Shown: positions 46,665 to 57,289 of the stretch, piece after piece
Layout: each line of letters opens with the position of its first letter
Position numbering within the stretch: the stretch's first letter is position 1
Assembly (NCBI GenBank): GCA_037576215.1
Contig: JBANDB010000012.1
Span: 744,001 to 808,000, forward strand
Length of the DNA stretch: 64,000 nucleotides
Source of the DNA: Armillaria gallica
Taxonomy: Eukaryota > Basidiomycota > Agaricomycetes > Agaricales > Physalacriaceae
Reading direction: 5' to 3'
Notes under the pieces: model-generated
The model's database searches: none
Seen by the model: the letters and a program-made list of their open reading frames with translations, nothing else
What the model was told of the DNA's origin: nothing
Translations under genes and position numbers: made by a program

Positions 46665-47154
46665 TAGTGTACAGCCCAGGTAGCCTGGGTCATGCCAGGT
46701 TGCCAGGTCGGGTGCCTGCTGGGTTGGGCTTGGGTCAGAAATTTTAGACCTGGGGTATACCCAGCTCACCCGGATGACCCGGCTGTATTACTAATGTGTC
46801 CATGAAAACTTAAACTCGGTTGGCTCAGTTGTTATAACATTTGTCTCTTATTATTTTGGATGGTCCATGGATGTTCAAATCCCATGCCAACCAAATATTT
46901 GAGCTGTTAGCAGGGGTTATGACGCACTTGGATATCTTGAAATCAGTTTTCGAGAGGCGCAACTGCGTCATAAATCATGTTCTAGGTAAAACAATTCAAT
47001 TTCATATATTAAAAATTTAATTCCACATCTATTTAAATCAATCCAGGTTGGGTGACCCAGTAACCTATGTGACCCATGTGACAGGTACAGGTTTTTTCTG
47101 GGTTCAGGTTGGGTCAGAAAATTCAGACCCAGACCTGACCTGGGCTGTACACTA
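46665..47154. mobile_element. hAT-type MITE, 490 bp, with a SINE-like insert
   Basis: Perfect 17-bp inverted ends TAGTGTACAGCCCAGGT and a perfect 8-bp target duplication CTCACCAC (46,657-46,664 and 47,155-47,162) fit the hAT superfamily. Subterminal copies of gggtcagaaa(t)tt(t)agacc(t/c) occur on both sides. It lies just upstream of the Plavaka transposase start. Confidence 0.9.
46813..46975 (+). repeat. tRNA-derived SINE-like sequence inside the hAT MITE
   Basis: It has A box TGGCTCAGTTG (46,821-46,831) and B box ATGTTCAAATCCC (46,871-46,883). The outermost 7 bp GGTTGGC (46,818-46,824) can pair with GCCAACC (46,886-46,892) like an acceptor stem. The T arm does not fold properly, and unrelated sequence follows, so a SINE or tRNA pseudogene is more likely than a working tRNA. 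Confidence 0.5.
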
Positions 47155-47162
47155 CTCACCAC

Positions 47163-48418
47163 CAAGCACAGCAGGTTTTATATTCTTGAATTTTCAAAAC
47201 TAGAGTGTGGAGACTCCTAGCGACTTGACTGCAGCATACATTTTTGGTAGTAGATGGCCGTTACCCAGCAACTTTTCACATACCTCCATTAACACTTGTG
47301 AGGACATCTACAGCACAAGAAATCATAAAACATGACTGGTTCATACAGTAATGATGCAGAGAACACCATTCATTATGGAATTGTGAGGTTCAGGACTTGT
47401 AGCGACCTTATAAAATTCAGACCGGTGGGAGTGGGATTATCTTATCTCTTATTATGTTACGATAAGATAACAGAGCCTAATATTCTACATGTTATGATAT
47501 TGGGCCAGATAATTTTTCAAATTGCCTAATAAGTAGTCTCTCCTAGACAGACGACGATATACCTTTTTTGACAGATGAGGACAGTATATGTAGTCTGTTG
47601 CCTAACTCAGCCAAGTACCGCATGACTAACCTTATTATATAATCTTAACTCGACGCGTCGATTCTGACCGCGTCGCAGAGCACATCTGGCCCCTCTCAAT
47701 ACAGAAAAACCTTATGAAGATGAAATACAACCTACTTGTTCATCTACGAGCAGTCAAATTCTTCTGAAGATGTGGTTCACACCAGATGTAATTGTCAATG
47801 ACTGAATTAGCACTGAGGGTGAAAAGAAGGTCAAGGGAACGTCTTATTGGGGGAAAAAAAACTCAGATAAAGCAAACATGCTTCATTAAGATTTTTGGTT
47901 GGTCAAATTACAGCTGGAAGTGGCAATAGCATAGCGTCATCGAGGGATAAAGACAAGACCGGCTGCCAGATTATGTAAAATTACATAATAGACCCACTTG
48001 CGCAGTTCTTGGGGCATGACAACTACTAGACTACCTAATAAGGCCCTTGCACAATCTCTGACATACCAGGTAAGAACTTCCTGACACCCTTTTCCTTGCT
48101 AAGTAAACTGTGGCGAAGTCACCTACACATCACAGTAGTCCACCAAAGATAATCTTTGACGACGAAGCGAAACCCCGGGTTCCCGCTCTTTAGTTTGACA
48201 TCAGTCTCAGAAGATTTGATCAGAGTGGATCCTCTGTACCTGGGTTGAGCTTCTATCGACTACATACACCCTTCCTGTGCACTTGAAACACTAGCCTGCG
48301 CTGTCTGCAACAAGGATGGCAATGGTGGAAGGAGAAATCACCCAACCTACAAGGAGGTCAACTATCTCATTATACACATGCAAGATTTGATGCAACCTAC
48401 CAGATGAGAGCTCCCAGA
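47163..48418. other. Intergenic stretch without a recognised gene
   Basis: No coding signal was seen. The stretch includes the taataaggcc motif at 48,040 also found near 31,900, and marks the transition towards CpG-rich DNA. Confidence 0.4.
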
Positions 48419-48420
48419 TA

Positions 48421-48664
48421 CTGTACTATTTTGACCATATCTTCACATAATGCATAACGGGGGTCCATTATGTGAAGATAGGTGAACTTCATAACGCATA
48501 ACAGGCCCCTTTAGTGCCTTAAATTACTCAATAAAGCAATAAAGTTTCGGTCCGGCATACACCGGACTGCCTATTAAGGTATATGACATCATAATGAAGA
48601 TGTAGTTTATGAAGATGTTGCATAACGCGTAACACCCCGTGAAGATACGGTCGAAATAGTACAG
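48421..48664. mobile_element. mariner-type MITE, 244 bp
   Basis: 26-bp inverted ends CTGTACTATTT(T/C)GACC... differ at two positions and are flanked by TA (48,419-48,420 and 48,665-48,666). The interior repeats a gcataac motif and has no ORF. Confidence 0.82.
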
Positions 48665-48720
48665 TACTCTTTTTTTTCTCCATCGTCGTTAACCCCGGAA
48701 ATGAAGATCTGCTCATACAT

Positions 48721-48993
48721 CAACGAATAAGGAGGGAACTGAGGTCAATAGCTTACCTGAGAAGAGGAATGGCCCTAATAATCGCATAGTACCAACGAGA
48801 GCTGCGATGCTCGTCGCCTACGGTCACGTCGCCGTCGCGTTGAACAAAGTGTATAAAGCAGCCGAGGACACCGAAAAGTCGAGATTCGGAAGGGTAGAGG
48901 GAAACGACGCGTTGGACGATGGTGGTCAGGACGGTGGATGAGGCGTGGGATTTCGACTCCGTTTTCGTACTGCCCGTCTAATAGTAAATTCAC
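48721..48993 (-). repeat. Tandem duplication, unit 1
   Basis: It shares long blocks with 49,022-49,290 (cttacctgagaagaggaatggc, agtaccaacgagagctgcgatgct, gtgggat.ttcgactccgttttcg). On the minus strand each unit ends with an apparent exon followed by a donor, CTTCTCAG|GTAAGC, so a 5' gene fragment may have been duplicated. Confidence 0.65.
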
Positions 48994-49021
48994 ACTTACG
49001 ACCGTCCTCGTGTTCTACGAT

Positions 49022-49290
49022 CCAAGGTCAACGAACAGGGAGGGAAGTAAGGTCAATGGCTTACCTGAGAAGAGGAATGGCTATGGTAAACGCGCAGTAC
49101 CAACGAGAGCTGCGATGCTGTTGTTCGTTCACCTGCTGCGATCGCGTCGCCGTCGCATTAAAGGAAGGCGTATACAATAGATGAGGACATTAAAAAAGTC
49201 GAACAGAGGGAAAAGGCGCGTTGGATAGTCGATACCAGACCAGGGTAGTCACTGGCAGAAGGAAAGGAAGGCCGTGGGATATTGGCTCCG
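49022..49290 (-). repeat. Tandem duplication, unit 2
   Basis: Second copy of the unit at 48,721, diverged by substitutions and small indels. It overlaps the 3' end of the hypothetical ORF at 49,249-49,668. Confidence 0.65.
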
Positions 49291-49668
49291 TTTTTGGCGA
49301 AGGGCTCCGATTTGCGCCATGGCTCTTGGAATCGAGAAGAATTGGACAGCGACTGGCTGTCGAATGTCTATCCGAATTAGATATTGTATTAAATTAGGGA
49401 TGAATGCTTTGCTTCTGCTATAAGCAGCCGAGCTCACAAAACGACGGATATTGGGAGCATTTCGGACTGTATCATACACTGTATTGTCACCGAAATTGTT
49501 AAAGTCTGCACCTGACATAACCACCGACGCTATTGACGACGCTGGTCCACTACCCGTGACAGGAACATCAACGGACAGGGAATCGGCTGGTATTAATAGT
49601 GGGTTTACATGATATAGATTGAGCCGGGGCCCGGCCGTAGTACATAGATGATGAAATATAACAGTCAA
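49249..49668 (-). CDS. Hypothetical protein, 139 codons
   Basis: This single open frame has plausible protein composition (LNLYHVNPLLIPADSLSVDV, then VYDTVRNAPNIRRFVSSAA). I recognise no domain, signal peptide or membrane helix. It lies downstream of the permease remnants and could be an exon of a larger gene or chance. Confidence 0.3.
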   Translation of the reverse strand: MTVIFHHLCTTAGPRLNLYHVNPLLIPADSLSVDVPVTGSGPASSIASVVMSGADFNNFGDNTVYDTVRNAPNIRRFVSSAAYSRSKAFIPNLIQYLIRIDIRQPVAVQFFSIPRAMAQIGALRQKRSQYPTAFLSFCQ

Positions 49669-49769
49669 GGGGAAAGACGAGAATGCAACAGTGGCTTCAT
49701 AGTATCTTAGAGCGTGTATCGAAACTATTAAAGGAATTGAGAACTAAAAGCCGGGTAACAAATCGGGGA

Positions 49770-50600
49770 CAAACGTACGGGTAGATTCTCAAAGCCGGTC
49801 ATATCGAGCACTCCGTTAATCTAACCTTGCATTGCGCTCTCATCTTCGGTTAGCCCCTCTACAATAAGGTTCCTAATCAGCGTCACTGTATCATTATACC
49901 GAAGACTGCACGCACCAACAATGACGAGGGACTCTAGCCCAAAGCATATGCTACATCCGATAACTCCTAGCGCGTAGGTTGACTCGACAATAGAATGACG
50001 AAGAGTATCCGAAAAGAAAGATTGCAGGAACTACAGCGTCCTTTGTCTAGGATATCTGTGACCCGCACATATTTCCGACACAGAAACTGCAGGGAGACGC
50101 ATAGAACATTGGAGATAACATTGAAGAAAGCCAGGATTACGCACCAAAAGAACATAAACGAAGTCGTCACTAGTACGCCTGGGAAGGTCGGAAGGAATAC
50201 GCGACCACCACAAGAACGTGCTCAGCACGATCGAAATCTGTCGGAGGATTTGATCAAGCCCTGCGCGAATCATATCCAGAGGTATCTTACCGTCATGAAA
50301 TGCATCCGATATTTCATCCACTTCTAAGGGTATCAGGTTAGCAAGTGTAAAATGAAGTACAGTCCGCCGCAAATTCGAGCTTCTTGTACTGCTCGGGAGT
50401 ATACTCGGTCGAAGTAGCGCCAGCGAGTGGGTCATCGTCAAATTACAACTTCTCCTTCCTGGAAATTCTTAGTGAGTAATAAGACTTTGAATGAGGCAGT
50501 CCCTTATGCGCATCACAGGTGCCAAACAATGTGCTCACAATACGGGAGATTCTTCCGTTCTGGGGGGGCGTTCTCGGTATCGTGATCGATCTGGACTGAG
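49770..50600 (-). pseudogene. MFS permease remnant, copy 3 (Dal5/allantoate permease type)
   Basis: An N-terminal tag TEYTPEQYKKLE (about 50,420) is followed almost directly by C-terminal sequence: VTTSFMFF, an intron of about 55 bp, FCVGNMCGSQIS then a stop, and finally GVIGCSICFGLESLVIVGA (about 49,970-49,905) and LTEDESAMQG-INGVLDMTGFENL (about 49,840-49,780). The same motifs occur in order in the better copy at 52,270-53,990. The middle helices are missing and a stop is present, so this is an internally deleted pseudogene. Confidence 0.65.
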
Positions 50601-50969
50601 GGAGAGAGAACGGCAAGATATTCGTAGTCGAGGTGCCCAATGTGATGGAACTTGATTGTCTCAAGAATCCAAGTCCAGGTAATATAGACCTAGAACAGCG
50701 TCAGTGTATATCCCATCCAGTTTTGTCGCTGTAAGAATACCGTATTAGCCTTTCCACTATCGTCGCTTAGCCGTTGTGTTGCCGAATCCTTCAATATACG
50801 GCGTGGTCCAGTCTTATTTTGCTGTGGCTCGGGGTTCTAGTGCCGCGTACATGCACATAGCACTCTGTTGCGCAGTTCAATGGTGTGGAGTTTTTATGTT
50901 CGAGGCCTAAGTTCAACCTATAGTGTGTGGCGACATAATGGTCAGCCAGAGTACTATAATCTCGAGGTA

Positions 50970-51600
50970 GGATTTATCTTATTACCTTCCACATATTCAC
51001 GATGAGACTCCTGAGGGTTTGAACGTTACTTTCATGCCAACGACTCGTCGCTGAAGACGCTGTGGCGTTCGATTGACTAAGTTGGTCAAAGAGGCACCGA
51101 GTTTGTTTGTTGATGAACGTTTGAAGCGATCCACTGATTACATAGTACTCACCATGAATACTGTTGTCCAATAAGACCTGTGTCCTCGCGCAGACCGAAT
51201 ATAGCCATGATCCCTGTGAAAATCATGTCATGGTTGGTATGGACTAGCGAGAGCTTTGGCGTACCTAATACCGCCTTGTCCGCTGCTTGCAGGCCAACTG
51301 ATGACCGAGAATATGAGCCGCTGAGAGCAATACACAATAATTACTGACAACATAGCCACATGAGCGGGAGAAGATGCCAGTCGATCTTGCGTTTGAGCTT
51401 CTTGTACTGCTCGGGAGTGTACTCAGTTGAAGAGGTGACTGCCAGTGGTATACTATTAAGTGGTAGCTCCGCCGATTTCCTGTAAAATAATAGTCAATAA
51501 CAAACGGAAAATGAGCGGCGTGCGCCACGAAGTACGAAGCAATTGACTCACAATACGGGAGATTCAGTCTTTCCTAAGGGTGTTCCTTCCATCATGATCT
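50970..51600 (-). pseudogene. MFS permease remnant, copy 2, N-terminal part only
   Basis: It begins MMEGTPLGKTESPVL at about 51,596. A 60-70-bp intron ends at about 51,481, then KSAELPLNS leads to EYTPEQYKKLKRKIDWHLLP and LMWLC (about 51,430-51,360). After a second intron it reads GLQAADKAVLG, and after a third IMAIFGLREDTGLIGQQYSW (about 51,215-51,152). This is the first helix and loop of Dal5-type permeases, which import allantoate, nicotinate or similar organic anions at the plasma membrane. The sequence then degenerates. Everything after helix 2 is missing or unreadable. Confidence 0.65.
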
Positions 51601-52269
51601 AGGGAAGACTGTTTGACAAACGAGACAGAGTGACGATAGTAGGTGCCTGAGCTCCGTTTCGTAAAGAATAGTCTTAAGAGCGACAAAGAATATTGACTAT
51701 GGCGACCGACGTATGTACCTAAATAGTCGTCAGCGTCAGCGTGCATTCCATTCACCCCCATTTCTGTAAGCATACCGTATGCGCGCATCCGTTTCCCTAC
51801 TAGTTGAATCTTCGCTACTGTTTGGTGTAGTGCCCGATGAATTATGGGCTGTCCGTGCCACGGCTCTTTGGCGTGGTAGGTTACCCTAAGATAGGAGTCT
51901 GTACGATGGCAGTGCGACCCACTAAATTTCCGCACATTGTTGAACTCGGACGATCATGAACGGTCGCTGGCTCGTTGACAACCCGTTGTTCAAGATGGCA
52001 TAGCACCGTATTTGCGTCTGCCAAGGGTTCAGCGAGTACACCGTCGAATCGGTATGGCAGGGTAGATGAGCAATATTGCGAAGAACCCGGAGAAGTTACA
52101 GCTCAGGGACGCTCCTTATAGCAAGACGTAGTAGTATGCGGCGAAATTGAACCTTTCATAGTCGGGTCGGAGCCAATATAAATAAGCTAAATCAATAGCG
52201 TGCCTCAGAGAGTATAATGGAACTATTCCACACGATGAGGACAGGGTGTGTGGACATGGAGATGCAAGA

Positions 52270-53990
52270 ATGCTCACATGAGGATTCTCAAAGTCCGTCA
52301 TGTCGGACTCCCCATTAACCTTACCCTGAATTTCCCTCTCCTCCTGGCTCAGCCCATCCGTGAGCATAGCCTTATCCCTTCGTCTATTACGCAACACTCG
52401 AGCCGTCCGCGAAGCTAAAATAAGGCACCGAATTAAGATTAGGCTTTCATGATATTGAAGACTGTAAGCACCGACGATAACAAGGAACTCTAACCCGAAG
52501 CATATGCTGCATCCGACGATTCCTGGCATGTAGGTTGGCTAGAAAACAAATTATGCAGGTGATTCGAGAAAGAGGCAGGAACGTACTGCGTCTTTCGTCA
52601 TGAATATTTGTGACCCGCACATGTTTCCAACGCAGAAGCTACAGCGAGTCCGTTGAACATTCACCATCAAAAGAAAGAGGGACAACGTACCAGACGAACG
52701 TAAATGAGGAGGTCACCGTTCGCTTAGTACGCCCGGGAAGGTTTGAAGGAATAAGCGACAACCCCAAGAACAGACTAAGAAGATGAGGAGCCTGTCGGAG
52801 GTATTTGTTAAACCAGTGATCAATGATATTCAAAAGCTTCTCACAGTCATGTAATACATTCCCCATTTTGTCCACTGTTAGAGGATTAGTATAGCATGGC
52901 TAAAACGGAGAGAAAAAAATGAGGACCTTAGTAGATGCACTCGTCCCGATGAAAGCCATCCCAAGGACTCCAACGAATCCACGGATCGTCGCGAATGCCA
53001 TGATGTATAGGCAGAGGTTCTTCCGCTTGGATGTGATCTATCATTGCGTCAGTTCAGTGTCAGCATTTGAATGGAAAGAGCACTGCAAACCAGTCCGACA
53101 ATGGCGAAGATGGCGACATCGGTCATACTCCGAGGGATGTTGTATAAGATCACTTGGAGAGAGGCTTTAAAGAGCCGTTGTGAATGGCTACTCCTCGTAG
53201 GTAAAGAATGCACCCACTAAAACCAAAGCTTTCGTTTATGATTTTTCCGAATGTTGTCAGGCCTTCGTTAGGTACCTGTAAAAGGGTCAGCCAAGTTCCG
53301 TAGACTAAGCGATAAGCCTACTGATGACAGAAAGGCATTGATTCCAGAATGTAAAACTGAACTGCTCTTAGCACAGGATGACCCAACGTTGGATACACGT
53401 ACACATGGATCGACCAAACACTCCCTAGCTTGGTCCCACTTCCATGCCTTCGTACCTGTCCGGTCATGCCCGCTCTGGTTCTCGAGGATCCTGGTGTTGG
53501 CCATCCGGTTTTCCTCATTTGTGACCCAGGGAACTTCAGATGGGGTACTATGAAGTACAGACAAAGGAACCCGAACGGCGATAGTGAGAGAGCCGAGGAC
53601 TGTTAATAGGTCAGAGGGTATAAAGTGTAGAGATTGGAGTAGCGTACATAGGACATATACCGCCATGCCTGGGTGACTTTGCCGCTATACTCAAACGTAC
53701 CGATTCCATAGAGGAGCAAGTCGTCGATGATACTGAACCCATTTAAGGCGCTCTACAGACAGAGATTCAGCAACATAAAAGCACGAGGGAAGACAGCAAT
53801 GGTAGACGAACCTTGAATACCAAAGAACGTGACGACTGTTCCTGTCGGGTATACCAGCTGGCGGTGCATACGGTTTGACAGGACGTAGAGAGACGAGGTC
53901 TGATATGAGCATGCATAACCGTTCGTAGTAAGTGGGAGAACCGAGACCGTGCCCACCTGCACGTGCAAGGCTGCGTTGAAAGCGGGGTGG
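52270..53990 (-). pseudogene. MFS permease, copy 1 (Dal5/allantoate permease type), C-terminal two thirds
   Basis: In order: ASWYTRQEQSSRSLVFK (about 53,860), ALNGFSIIDDLLLYGIG, GKVTQAWRYMSY, WVTNEENRMANTRILENQSG (about 53,510), WKWDQARECLVDPC, INAFLSSV, PNEGLTTFGKIINESFGF (about 53,240), SLQVILYNIPRSMTDVAIF, ITSKRKNLCLYIMAFATI (about 53,020), LSLIPSNLPGRTKRTVTSSF (about 52,730), FCVGNMCGSQIFMTKDA, GIVGCSICFGLEFLVIVGA (about 52,520) and GLSQEEREIQGKVNGESDM. Exons are joined by GT-AG introns of about 45-60 bp. The first helices upstream of 53,990 are not readable as MFS, so the 5' end seems replaced or badly decayed. Confidence 0.7.
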
Positions 53991-54189
53991 ATAATACATG
54001 AAGAACTGATAGAGATCTCGTACAGGAGTGTGGTAGAAGCGAAAGAAGGGCAGATGGAAGAAATCAAGAACCAGACCCGCAGATCAACTAACACGCTGGA
54101 GCCCGGCACTCCTACTAGAACCATTTCTGTCATCGGCGGATAGGTAATAGCGTAAGCGGAGGTCAAAAGAAGAGAGGCCTGGTTTGGTA

Positions 54190-55140
54190 GACCTGCAGAC
54201 ACAATATTAGAACGATGTCAAGGGAAAGAAAAGACGTTCAGTCTTCCATACATGACTACATCTGTTTCATGCCACGCAGTACCCGCATCATTGCATCATC
54301 CCTTAAGTTGAGGGAACCCACCACGACTCTGCGACGGAGAAGAAATATGAACAATCAATACTCAAGCCTAAGAAAAAAAACCCTGGTTAATCAACGTTCA
54401 ACGTCAACGTCCGCAAAAGGTGGGCCACCCACTGCGAGGTCCTGATTCTCGTAGGTCGCAGAAGTGCAATTGGCATCCGATACAGCAAACACAGTGGTGA
54501 TCACTGATTGCAAGGTCGAAGCGGCACGGAAGAGGAAGCGGACAAGAGGCGTGCACATCATCATCTGGTACGGCGAGAAATTACAAGGTTAACGAGGTGC
54601 GGGAGAGGAAGCATACACAGCGAGGTGTTTAAACTGCATCGGACGTGGATCCCCCTGAATAGACACGACATCAGAGCAACGTAAAGTGAAAGCAGAGAGG
54701 CGCGCACCGCCACTACCAATCCATCCTCCAACTGCGACTACTCCAGGCTGCCAGCTCATTCAAACGTCGGAGGAAAGGTTCAAGTCACCCGTGAGCCATC
54801 CGTATGTGCATGTCTCTCGCGTTCTCTACCATCGCTGGCGGTTACAAGTCGCCTGGTCTGGAATGAATTTTGACGGAGGACAGACACATCCACACAAGGA
54901 AACGCTTGTTCTTGTTGAAAGGCTACGAGTCTGCGCTTAGAAGATCTGCGAAAAAATTATACAGCAGACGCACCTACCGAGGACATCCACAGTGGTCGTG
55001 ACTGATATGAAATCGGTAAGGCAAAGGAACCAATTGTTCCGACCTCGGTCTCCCCAGTACACGGGGTCTTCCACGTTAGCGTTCAACCCCTTTGGCGTAA
55101 TGGTATGGTTGGGGGACGAGCAGGTAGGGTTGACCTAGAG
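54190..55140 (-). CDS. Multi-exon membrane or secreted protein gene of unknown function
   Basis: Readable exons on the minus strand are: VNPTCSSPNHTITPKGLNAN to GRNNWFLCLTDFISVTTTVD (55,132-54,978, preceded by CTCTCTAG), GDPRPMQFKHLA (about 54,652-54,617), an exon from MMMCTPLVRFLFRAASTLQS to SDANCTSATYENQDLAVGG (about 54,569-54,400) and, further down, RVVVGSLNLRDDAMMRVLRG (54,330-54,270). Cys and Asn-x-Thr sites suggest an extracellular loop, and the third exon could form a membrane helix. Partial copies lie at 55,455-55,870 and 57,290-58,490. I do not know the family, and the 5' end is unclear. Confidence 0.45.
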
Positions 55141-55200
55141 AGCGGAAGTCTGTGACACCTGCGGCGAAAAAGAAAAAGAATGCACGCACACCCATCGATT

Positions 55201-55443
55201 TAGTGTTGCCGCGACTCGGCTTATCTCGGCTTAACGCCGAAGTCGACTTTTGAGTCGCCGAGGATAGAGGGACAGAGGGAACAGCTGCGCTGTCACCAAC
55301 ACTACTAATAATTCTTGTGAGTGAATATGTACTTCAGATTATCTGCCATTTTGAACCATTGTGCAGTCAGAGCAAGCTAAGTGAAATCGGCTCAAAGCCG
55401 ACTTCGGCGTTAAGCCGAGATAAGCTGAGTCGCGGCAACACTA
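55201..55443. mobile_element. hAT-type MITE, 243 bp
   Basis: Inverted ends TAGTGTTGCCGCGACTC(G/A)GC... match over about 45 bp with one or two mismatches. The 8-bp target duplication CATCGATT is perfect (55,193-55,200 and 55,444-55,451). Its TAGTGT start resembles the MITE at 46,665. Confidence 0.92.
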
Positions 55444-55454
55444 CATCGATTCTT

Positions 55455-55870
55455 TGCAGACCCCCCAACGATCCTAGTGCGAATAGAAAACCTTGGCAGT
55501 AATGGCCTCGACAACTCTGAGTTTTGTTGATAATCAAATAGTGGGCCTCGAGCTAATTGTAGAACGGAGACGGGCCTGGGAAGACAGCAAAGCTTTGAGC
55601 ATTCTGCGGAGGGTCAACGTTCAACCACCAATCTTCCATTGGCAACTAGCGTAACACAGTGAATTGATCAATGCACGTCTCTTGAGGGGATTCTCCAGGC
55701 TCAATTCGCTCGGCACAAAGGTGTGGTTCATTGGGCAGAGATGAGGAAGACGAATGCGTCGACCTGGAGAGCTAAAGTCAGTGGCATTCCAATTCCGAAA
55801 GAATAATAAACACGCCTCCATGACCTATCCGTACCGTGTCCGGTGCCTCCTAAACAATACCCGCCTCGCT
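55455..55870 (-). pseudogene. Degraded copy of the 54-55 kb gene
   Basis: CPMNHTFVPSELSLENPLKR (about 55,720) corresponds to SPNHTITPKGLNANVEDP of the copy at 55,110 and is likewise preceded by an acceptor-like CTCTCCAG. Downstream 55,455-55,615 aligns with 58,280-58,440. Stops and missing exons mark it as a relic. Confidence 0.45.
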
Positions 55871-57289
55871 CAAAGTTGGAGGGTTGAATCCTTTGTGAGG
55901 CTGATATGAACTTCGGATTGGTAGTAACGCGGCAGGGGCATCGAACAGAGAATAGTGGCTATGTCCGACTTGTCAACTCCGCAACAAGGGTAAATTTTGA
56001 GTAAAATATCCTGGTAGTATTCGCTTCAAACGGCTACGTATCAAGCTGCGCGATAACTAGAGTCCTCTGTGATGTTGTAGTGAGCTTGGAACTCATGTAG
56101 AACGTAGAACAGAAAAAAGGGCGTCAATGAAAAGCTCTGACGGATACAGTGACCATGGCACACATTCTTCCCACGGCCAAATTCGCGCTACATGTGATCT
56201 GAACGCGCCGGTTCCTCAAATTTCAAATTCCTGTTGTCAACATGTCATTTAACATCTGCTCTGTCGCATCCGCGTCTCACAATATGGATTATTTTCTTTC
56301 GCACAATAGAGCAAGAGAATATTGCAATATCTCATGCTATGACATGGCCTTGTAGAAAGTCGACACGAATTGGTAACGAACTGCATGGAATTTGCTGGCC
56401 CGTTGACACGGCTTCATTCCTTCGGCTCACTCTTAAAATTACCTCTTTAGATGAAATTTGGTTACCCAGATGACCGATAGTCATAGAAAGTCTTGTTCAT
56501 TGACTGCGTACGTGATTGTCCCCATTGAAGCGACTAGTGTATCAAGGTTCTCGAGTAGGTGCTGACCGAAAGCGTTGTACAAACAGAACATGCGCCGCTT
56601 TCATCCACCTCGAATTCTAGCAGGTTACAGTGTAGCCCTTCGAGCTATTTGTCAGTTGGTTGGAGTCCGTTGAACAGATATCGTGACACAGATATCGACT
56701 GAGGAATCGCCGAGGTATCTGTTTTCTTCATGGGAGAATCTGCTACGACATTTCAGGGGGTCACAAGAGCCGTAAACTGTACCCCATTTCGAATAATTAC
56801 TATCCACAACTTCACTGGTTTCATGAGCTGTAGACGTCAGAGAATATTTAACGCTTCTCTCTTGGCTGGTGACTATCTCCTCAGCGTTGCCGGATCCTTG
56901 CACCATGGGTAGATGATGGCAATTAACTGAGCACTTCTCTCGTGATTCATGGAGTAGCAACAAACATAGAACTGAAGGCTTGACATTTTCTTTCGCAAGA
57001 CCTAAGTCTACGTTGCTTTAACCTGGCCGGCACTGCTGGCATTTAAGCAACGAGGAGGGGAGGCGGAAGGCGAGGCGCGGGTGATGGAGAGGCTGACTGA
57101 GAGGTAAACACGGATGGAGCGGTGGAGGTATATCTAAATACGGACCTAGAAGCGTGCGCTCGCTTAGCGAAGGAAAGACGAAGGAAATAAAATGACTCAG
57201 GTAGACCTGAAGACCTGAAGACCTGGGAAAACACTAACCAGACCACCATGCATCATCAGGGACCGATCATCTCATCTGGTTAGAAGTCT
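55871..57289. other. Stretch without a recognised gene
   Basis: Several short ORFs exist (56,234-56,473 plus, 56,652-56,963 minus, 57,043-57,249 minus) but none has a recognisable motif or a paired intron. 57,043-57,249 is Ser/Pro-rich and could be a 5' exon of an unknown gene. Confidence 0.3.

Noticed and set aside
46813..46892. A functional tRNA gene
   Set aside because: A/B boxes and a 7-bp stem are present, but the T arm does not pair and no anticodon arm can be drawn.
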